A stretch of 64,000 nucleotides of DNA, taken from positions 186,001 to 250,000 of the forward strand of contig NZ_CANKXK010000004.1 of assembly GCF_947487605.1 (NCBI RefSeq). The letters are read 5' to 3'. A program made the translations under genes and the position numbers. The notes beneath the pieces were generated by a model, which had not been told where the DNA came from, did no database searches, and saw only the letters and a program-made list of their open reading frames with translations. Shown here one piece after another: positions 58,578 to 64,000 of this stretch; position 1 is the first letter of the stretch, and the number at the start of each line of letters is the position of its first letter. The DNA is from an uncultured Algibacter sp. GTDB lineage: Bacteria > Bacteroidota > Bacteroidia > Flavobacteriales > Flavobacteriaceae.

Positions 58578-59540
58578 ATGAAATTACAAACCAAAATACC
58601 TTTAGAAAAACAGTCTAATAACTTAATCGACTATAATTCTAACATCCTTTTAATTGGTTCTTGTTTTTCAGAAAATATAGGAAATAAGCTAGAGTATTTT
58701 AAGTTTCAAAATCTTCAAAACCCTTTTGGAATTCTATTTCATCCTAAAGCAATAGAACGTTTATTCGAAAATGCAATTTCTAAAAAAAAATATACTAAAG
58801 CAGACGTCTTTTTCCTTAACGAACAATGGCATTGTTTTGATGGACATTCAAAATTAAGTAAACCTTCAAAGGATGATTTATTAAATTTTTTAAATGAGCA
58901 ACTAGAAATAACAAACACTCAAATTTATAATTCAAGCCATGTAATTGTTACTCTGGGTACTGCTTGGGTATATAGGAATATAGACTCTAATACAATAGTT
59001 GCTAATTGTCATAAAGTTCCTCAAAAACAATTTGATAAAGAATTATTATCGGTTGAATTAATTTGTCAATCATTAAAAAATATAATAGACCTTATTCAAA
59101 GTAAAAACCCAAAGGTTTCAGTAATTTTTACAGTTTCTCCTGTAAGACATTTAAAGGATGGGTTTATTGAAAACATGCAAAGTAAGGCACATTTAATTGC
59201 TGCTGTTCATCAATTGTTATCAAACTCAGCAGAATCTAGGAATCTTAATTACTTTCCTTCTTATGAAATCATGATGGACGAACTTCGCGATTATCGTTTT
59301 TATAATGAAGATATGATTCACCCAAGCGAGCTAGCTATAAATTATATTTGGGAAGCCTTTAAAACGGTTTGGGTTTCAGAAGAAGTTTCAAAAATTATGG
59401 ACGATGTCGATTATATTCAAAAAGGACTTCAGCATAAACCTTTTAATCAAAATTCTGAGGCACATATACAATTTCTTGAAAAGTTAGAATCTAGAAAACA
59501 AATATTAGCTTCTAAATTACCTCATATTAAATTTTCATAA
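58578..59540 (+). CDS. GSCFA-domain protein
   Basis: A 320-residue cytoplasmic protein with the GSCFA signature LIGSCFSENIG at about 25-35, then NPFGILFHPKAI, VTLGTAWVYRN and, near the end, the SGNH-like block YNEDMIHPSELAINYIWEAF. GSCFA proteins resemble SGNH/GDSL hydrolases: the Ser of GSCF and the Asp/His of DMIHPS are candidate catalytic residues. The natural substrate is unknown. It follows alaS by 28 bp on the same strand, a conserved flavobacterial pair, so it is probably co-transcribed. Confidence 0.9.
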   Translation: MKLQTKIPLEKQSNNLIDYNSNILLIGSCFSENIGNKLEYFKFQNLQNPFGILFHPKAIERLFENAISKKKYTKADVFFLNEQWHCFDGHSKLSKPSKDDLLNFLNEQLEITNTQIYNSSHVIVTLGTAWVYRNIDSNTIVANCHKVPQKQFDKELLSVELICQSLKNIIDLIQSKNPKVSVIFTVSPVRHLKDGFIENMQSKAHLIAAVHQLLSNSAESRNLNYFPSYEIMMDELRDYRFYNEDMIHPSELAINYIWEAFKTVWVSEEVSKIMDDVDYIQKGLQHKPFNQNSEAHIQFLEKLESRKQILASKLPHIKFS

Positions 59541-59686
59541 CGACTGCATTCTTAAAAATGCCACTTCATCAGCATTAAGTGTCATTTTGACCACTTGTTT
59601 CTTTAAATATACGTAATTCGTCGTATTGATTTCCCCTTCATTAATTGACATTTTTGTGAAGCTATTAATTATAAAATAATTCAATA

Positions 59687-60208
59687 ATGAGAAATTTAAA
59701 CAAACTTATGTTATTCGTAATGATGGGATCATTACTAACCTTATCATCATGCTCAAGTAGCGATGATGGTGGCAGTGCTGGAACTGCAGGATCAGGTACT
59801 ATTACAGCTAAGGTAGACGGCACAACTGTTACGTCTATTGATATTGCCTCTCAGGCTACTTTTACTGCTAATGGCGGTGGTGTATTAATATTACAAGGCA
59901 CCGATTCTAGTGGTAAAGGATTTGTTTTAACCATTAATGGATATAATGGTACTGGAACTTATGATATTTCAGATTCGAATGTATTCATTTCAGCTATCTA
60001 TATTGAAGCAAATGCGACTAACCCAAGTGCGACTCAAAGTTGGTCTGCTCCTTATGCAAACTCTGGCGTTATTGGTGAAATTAAAGTAGCAGAAGAAACT
60101 GATGATAACGTAAAAGGGACATTCTCTTTCACTGGAAAGAATGCTAACGATGACACTACTAAAGTGATTACAGAAGGTTCATTTAATCTTTCGAAACAAA
60201 CACTTTAA
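59687..60208 (+). CDS. DUF6252-like lipoprotein
   Basis: A 173-residue lipoprotein (lipobox LSSC, Cys22) followed by an Asp/Gly/Ser linker (SSSDDGGSAGTAGSG). The mature domain is all-beta: ITAKVDGTTVTSIDIASQ, GFVLTINGYNGTGTYDI, VKGTFSFTGKNANDDTTKVI and TEGSFNLSKQTL. This strand order is that of small Bacteroidota lipoproteins of the DUF6252 type. The role is unknown. A hairpin follows it, so it may be transcribed separately from the propeller gene 72 bp downstream. Confidence 0.75.
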   Translation: MRNLNKLMLFVMMGSLLTLSSCSSSDDGGSAGTAGSGTITAKVDGTTVTSIDIASQATFTANGGGVLILQGTDSSGKGFVLTINGYNGTGTYDISDSNVFISAIYIEANATNPSATQSWSAPYANSGVIGEIKVAEETDDNVKGTFSFTGKNANDDTTKVITEGSFNLSKQTL

Positions 60209-60217
60209 ATTTTATAA

Positions 60218-60251
60218 AAATGGAGTTGTGTGAAATTCACGTAGCTCCATT
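60218..60251 (+). terminator. Hairpin between the DUF6252-like and propeller genes
   Basis: ATGGAGTTGTGTGAA pairs with TTCACGTAGCTCCAT over about 15 bp including G-T pairs. No T run follows, so it may be an attenuator or mRNA stabiliser rather than a full terminator. Confidence 0.45.
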
Positions 60252-60280
60252 ACCATTATTAACCCTAACAAAATTCAACA

Positions 60281-62122
60281 ATGAGAAATTTAAAACTATT
60301 TGTTTTTCTATTAGCTGGTACGCTAATGTTAAACGCACAGAAAGCTGAGGCTCCTAATTTTACCTATAATATTGAAGGTAAAGTAGAAAAAATGACACTT
60401 ACAACTTCTGGTGTTATGCTAATTATGCATGGAAAAGGATTAGCAGGAATTAAACCAGGTCAAGAAGGATTAGTATTTAATTTTGAGGATTACGGAAAAG
60501 TTAAAGAAGAAGAAGTTTTTATAGTTCCAAATACACCATATGTAATGGTTGGACAAGCAGGTTTTGGTGGAATTGCTGCTAAACAAAGCGTTATTGACGT
60601 AGTATCTGGAAAACGTTTATTTGACACAAAAGCTAATGGATGGAAAGCAGCAGGAAGACCAACGCTAATTATGCCAGAAAACAAATTAATTGTTTCTGGG
60701 CAACGTACAGCTAAAGAAAAGTATACACAAGCAGTTGGTATTTATGATATGAGTACTGGTAATGAAGTAAAACTCTTTAAATTAAAAGGTTCAAATTCGT
60801 TAACGGGAAGACCAAGTATTATTGATGGTGGTGTAATATTGCCAACTTTTAAAGGTATTTACAGAATAGATATGAATACAGGCGCAGAAAGTTGGGTGGT
60901 AGATTTAAAGAATGTTGCTTATGTTATTCCTGATAACGATGGCAAGTCCATGTTCGCTGTTCAAGGAAAAGGAAAAAATCATGTAATTCATAAGATAAGT
61001 GCTTCTGGGTCTCAAATATGGGGCGAAGGAAAAAAACTTAAAGGAGTCGTTTCAAACTTCGAAGTAACTTCAAAAGGATTAGCCATTGTTAGTAATGTAG
61101 CAGACACTGGCAAAAAAGGTTTGGCAAAATTGGCTGCTGCAAAAGCACAAAGTAATATTTCTTTTTTATCGGCGAGTACAGGAGAGGATTTATGGGAGAA
61201 AGCACCAAAAACAAAAGGGTATGTGCAGCATTTTTATATTATGGATGATGGTATCTTATTTGGTATAGGTGAAGGTGGAATTAACAAGATTTCTTATGAA
61301 GGTATTCCATTATTCAAAAAGCCTTTAAAAACAGGTGAAAACATTCACACTATGGCATTGACTAAACAAGGAATGATTTATATTACAGATAGCGATGCCA
61401 ATATTGTTAATTTAGATACTGGGGAGTCTATTTGGAATAAACCAATAAAATATAAACGGGCGAAAGCAGTAACTAGCGTTTATGACGAGGCGCATTCTAG
61501 ATACTTAATTAGTACTGGCGAAGAAATGATTGCTATAGACGAGAATAACGGCGATATTAGTACTTTGGCAACCTATGACTTTGAAGAAAAAGAAAACCCA
61601 ACTGGTCTTGAAGTTAGAGATAGTGGGTTGTTACTAACTTCCGATCAAAACTTAATGATGCTTGATTTTGACGGATCAAGTAAATTTCATGAATATTATC
61701 GCTCACCGGGGAAAAGTGCTTTTGCAATAGTTGCTTTAAGCGCATTGGCATTGGCATCTACTGCAGCTATGGCAGATGCAAGTTTTCAAGCTGGAGCCAA
61801 TAGAAACTATATTGGGCAATACAATCAATATGGCGCTCAAAAGAAGAGAGAGGCCGATGCTTTTGCTGCAATAGCTTCAGCATCTTTTAATGAAATGGCA
61901 AAACGATTTAATGCCACAGCTGCTACTGAAAATGCACAGTTTATTTTAACAAAACTTGATAGCGGTGTTGGGTTGGTAAAAGTAAACAAGGATAGCGGTA
62001 AAGTTGATAAAGAAATTCTCTTGAAAGATAAGAAGCCAACTTATGAAGTAGATGAGTTTGGGGGGTATTTATATTATTTAGCAAATAACAACACAGTCTA
62101 TGCTTACGATCTTAAGAAATAA
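60281..62122 (+). CDS. PQQ-like beta-propeller protein with hydrophobic Ala-rich insert
   Basis: A 613-residue exported protein: signal peptide MRNLKLFVFLLAGTLMLNAQ, then repeats of the PQQ-like propeller type (for example TGAESWVVDLKNVAYVIPDNDG, NIVNLDTGESIWNKP, GNEVKLFKLKGSNSLTG). Catalytic residues of quinoprotein dehydrogenases are not apparent, so it is probably a binding or scaffold propeller. Between blades, at about 474-545, lies an unusual Ala-rich hydrophobic stretch (SAFAIVALSALALASTAAM, then a polar helix with AFAAIASASFNEMAKRF). This could be a membrane-active hairpin or a helical arm. A terminator follows. Confidence 0.82.
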   Translation: MRNLKLFVFLLAGTLMLNAQKAEAPNFTYNIEGKVEKMTLTTSGVMLIMHGKGLAGIKPGQEGLVFNFEDYGKVKEEEVFIVPNTPYVMVGQAGFGGIAAKQSVIDVVSGKRLFDTKANGWKAAGRPTLIMPENKLIVSGQRTAKEKYTQAVGIYDMSTGNEVKLFKLKGSNSLTGRPSIIDGGVILPTFKGIYRIDMNTGAESWVVDLKNVAYVIPDNDGKSMFAVQGKGKNHVIHKISASGSQIWGEGKKLKGVVSNFEVTSKGLAIVSNVADTGKKGLAKLAAAKAQSNISFLSASTGEDLWEKAPKTKGYVQHFYIMDDGILFGIGEGGINKISYEGIPLFKKPLKTGENIHTMALTKQGMIYITDSDANIVNLDTGESIWNKPIKYKRAKAVTSVYDEAHSRYLISTGEEMIAIDENNGDISTLATYDFEEKENPTGLEVRDSGLLLTSDQNLMMLDFDGSSKFHEYYRSPGKSAFAIVALSALALASTAAMADASFQAGANRNYIGQYNQYGAQKKREADAFAAIASASFNEMAKRFNATAATENAQFILTKLDSGVGLVKVNKDSGKVDKEILLKDKKPTYEVDEFGGYLYYLANNNTVYAYDLKK

Positions 62123-62144
62123 ATCTTGTTGTTGAGATTTGTTT

Positions 62145-62185
62145 GATTGGGCGTGATATTTTTATATTGCGCTTAATCTTTTTTT
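62145..62185 (+). terminator. Rho-independent terminator after the propeller gene
   Basis: A 9-bp stem GATTGGGCG/CGCTTAATC (two G-T pairs) at 62145-62153 and 62170-62178, followed by T at 62179-62185. Confidence 0.75.
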
Positions 62186-62252
62186 CTTGGCACTTTATCG
62201 ATTTTTTAGATTCAATCTCACATTTAATCGTAAATTAGAAATGCTATTAATC

Positions 62253-62331
62253 AGTTCATATAGAAAACATTAGTTCCAAAATTCACGAAAGTGGTTTTGA
62301 GCTAATGTTTTTTTTTGAATTAATATGAACT
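62253..62331. repeat. Nested inverted repeat with GAAA-capped hairpin
   Basis: Outer arms AGTTCATAT (62253-62261) and ATATGAACT (62323-62331); inner arms AAAACATTAG (62264-62273) and CTAATGTTTT (62302-62311); tip CAC-GAAA-GTG (about 62284-62293). A T run follows the inner stem. It could be a second terminator, or a small repeat element. Confidence 0.6.
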
Positions 62332-62368
62332 AAACTCATTTTTATTACTTGTAAATTAATATTTTGTT

Positions 62369-62653
62369 ATGATTGCTTTTGATGTTTTTAGCATTATTAT
62401 TGGTTTGTTTTTAGTCGTTCTTTTGGTGTTTATAATCAAAATATTTTATAACACAACAAGATATAGGAATCAAATTTACTTGAGCGAAATATCGCTTTGC
62501 AACCTGTTTGTAAAGGAAACAGAAAAGTCTCAAATAGTAAATAATAACTTTAAATTGGTAGATGATTTAAACGAATCTTTAATTTGTCGCTTACTAAAAA
62601 TTACCAAAGAACTCCTTTCAATTCAAAATCTTATATTTGAGAAACCCTTCTAA
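62369..62653 (+). CDS. Small hypothetical membrane protein
   Basis: A 94-residue protein with one N-terminal hydrophobic helix (about 6-27: VFSIIIGLFLVVLLVFIIKIF) and a polar, helical remainder (NNFKLVDDLNESLICRLLKITKELLS). It looks like a single-pass protein with a short cytoplasmic domain. I recognise no family. It ends 11 bp before the histidine-kinase start on the same strand, so the two may be co-transcribed and functionally linked. It is short, so some doubt remains that it is a real gene. Confidence 0.55.
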   Translation: MIAFDVFSIIIGLFLVVLLVFIIKIFYNTTRYRNQIYLSEISLCNLFVKETEKSQIVNNNFKLVDDLNESLICRLLKITKELLSIQNLIFEKPF

Positions 62654-62664
62654 TTTACTCCCAT

Positions 62665-64000
62665 GTACAAAGGTTTTCTCTCAATCCTATTATTTGTTTT
62701 CAGTTTTTGCTGTTTTTCTCAAAACAAGTTAAAAATAATTGACAGTCTAAAACTTGTAATAGCCAAAAATCCTTCAGATTCTATTAGAATAAATGCGTAT
62801 AGTGATATTTGCTGGTATTATAGAAATATATCAATCGATTCTGCATTTGCTTATGGCGATCTTGCTTTACAATTGTCCAAAAAGATAAATAATAAGTTAG
62901 GTGAAGCCCAAGCATATAATGATATTGGTATTCTTCATTATGACTTGGCCGAATATCGTAAATCTATGGATTATTACAAGAAGTCTTTGGTAATTAGGTC
63001 TAAGTTAAGAGATACAATGGGCATAGCCGCGCTTTATAATAAAATAGGATTAGTGCATCAAAATACTTTTAAAATGGATTCTGCCATTTTTTTTGCAACG
63101 AAAGCCTTAAAAATTTATGAGATTAAAAATCATACAAGATATGTAACGTTCGTTAAAAACAACATCGCTAATATATACAAAGGCTTAAAGCAATATAAAA
63201 AGGCTCTAAATACTCATTTGGAGATTGCTCAAGAGAACGAACGAAATAAAGATTACTTACAACTTACAAGATCTTATAACAATATTGCCAATGCTTACTT
63301 GTTCCTTAAAGATACTGTTAGAAGTATAGAATATTATAAAAAGAGTATAACGCTAGCCGAAAAGTTTGATTATAAAAGAGAATTGGCAGCTCTCTATAAT
63401 AATTATGGAAGCGTTTTGTTAGGTAAAAAGCAATATAAAGAAGCTATTGATTTAACATCTCAATCTCTAAAACTAAGAAAAGAATTAGAAGACAACTATG
63501 GTATTGCTAGTACTTCTCTTCATTTAGCAGGATTACACCTTAATAAAAGGGACTTCAATAAAGCAAAAAACCACTTGTATTTTGGAGCAAAGTTATCGAA
63601 AAACATAGATGCCAATGAGCTTAAAATAGACGCTTATGATAAATTATCATCGTATCATGCATTTAAGAATAATCCTGATAGTGTTATATATTATAAGGAA
63701 CTTTTTAAAACGCTTAAAGATACCATTTATAGTAATCAGGTTATAAAAGAAGTAGCTGAGGTACAAGAGAAGTATGATACTGCAGAGCGTGAAAGGCAAA
63801 TTCTTTCTCAAAGAGCTGATATCGCTGAAAATGAATTGAATTTAAATAAGAAAAACACCCAACTTATAGGTTTGGTTTTAGCAATTGTGTTATTATGTAT
63901 ACTTACATATTTAATTTATAATCAGCAGCGATTAAAAAACTTACAGCTAAAGAAGGAAAGCGAACTAAAACAAGCACTTATTAGAATAGAAACTCAAAAC
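62665..64000 (+). CDS. TPR-containing sensor histidine kinase (partial, 3' end outside window)
   Basis: An open frame from ATG 62665 to the right edge (445 codons visible). Signal peptide MYKGFLSILLFVFSFCCFSQ. At least six TPR repeats follow (for example GEAQAYNDIGILHYDLAEY, TRSYNNIANAYLFLKDTV, AALYNNYGSVLLGKKQYKEA). Next come a short coiled coil, one membrane helix near residues 393-412 (LIGLVLAIVLLCILTYLIYN), and a cytoplasmic coil ending LKQALIRIETQN at the window edge. In flavobacteria this exact architecture leads into a NarL-type HisKA_3/HATPase kinase with a LuxR response regulator behind it. The kinase domain itself is outside the window, so that part is inference. Confidence 0.85.

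Overview
The window is AT-rich chromosomal DNA from a marine member of the Flavobacteriaceae (Bacteroidota). Three things support this. The gliding/type IX secretion block gldK-gldL-gldM-gldN sits in the usual flavobacterial synteny (lptE, sigma-54 regulator, miaB, topA, arginase-like gene, gld genes, FAD oxidoreductase). Promoters fit the Bacteroidota consensus TTG-N17-23-TAnnTTTG. There is a SusC/SusD-type polysaccharide utilisation locus. I cannot name the genus from sequence alone.

Layout. (1) 1-8906: a minus-strand run (partial gene, lptE, AAA+ regulator, small protein, miaB), then a membrane protein, a 137-bp inverted-repeat element, topA and an arginase-family protein that lacks the catalytic metal ligands. 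(2) 9063-13783: the gldKLMN motor/secretion operon, with a terminator after gldN. (3) 13888-18513: FAD oxidoreductase, DUF983 protein, ABC-F ATPase, LRR protein and a CPXCG mini-protein. (4) 18630-18702: a stand-alone initiator tRNA-fMet with a clear promoter and terminator. (5) 19025-39177: a complete alginate locus. Its first transcript holds a frameshifted sugar isomerase/epimerase, PL6, PL7, PL17 and KdgF. Its second holds SusC, SusD, two PKD lipoproteins and two PL7 lyases. These are followed by a GntR/FadR-like regulator, a hexuronate-type MFS transporter, an SDR (probable DEH reductase) and the decayed remnant of a second SDR. (6) 39289-43888: hutU and hutH (histidine to urocanate to imidazolone propionate), with a divergent LysR gene. 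(7) 43952-64000: housekeeping and envelope genes (FKBP, era, choice-of-anchor I protein, der, outer-membrane barrel, TPM/TPM/LemA, MerR, M23 peptidase, alaS, GSCFA protein, DUF6252-like lipoprotein, PQQ-like propeller). The window ends in a truncated TPR sensor histidine kinase.

How the alginate system would work: surface and periplasmic PL7 and PL6 lyases cut alginate; SusC/SusD and the PKD lipoproteins bind and import oligomers; PL17 releases unsaturated monomer; KdgF linearises it to DEH; the MFS protein imports it; the SDR reduces DEH to KDG. KDG kinase and KDPG aldolase are not here. Tandem TGGTnnACCA palindromes, at a 13-bp period, overlap the -7 elements of both lyase/Sus promoters, and a single copy lies before the GntR gene. 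This suggests one autoregulated repressor for the whole locus.

The least explained signal is a pair of leader elements (26176-26233 and 36684-36738) in front of susC and the MFS gene. Each has a hairpin with the same TGCACGC loop but a different, compensated stem, followed by the same TTAGGAGGG(A/G)AGT block. This may be a cis-acting RNA specific to this regulon.
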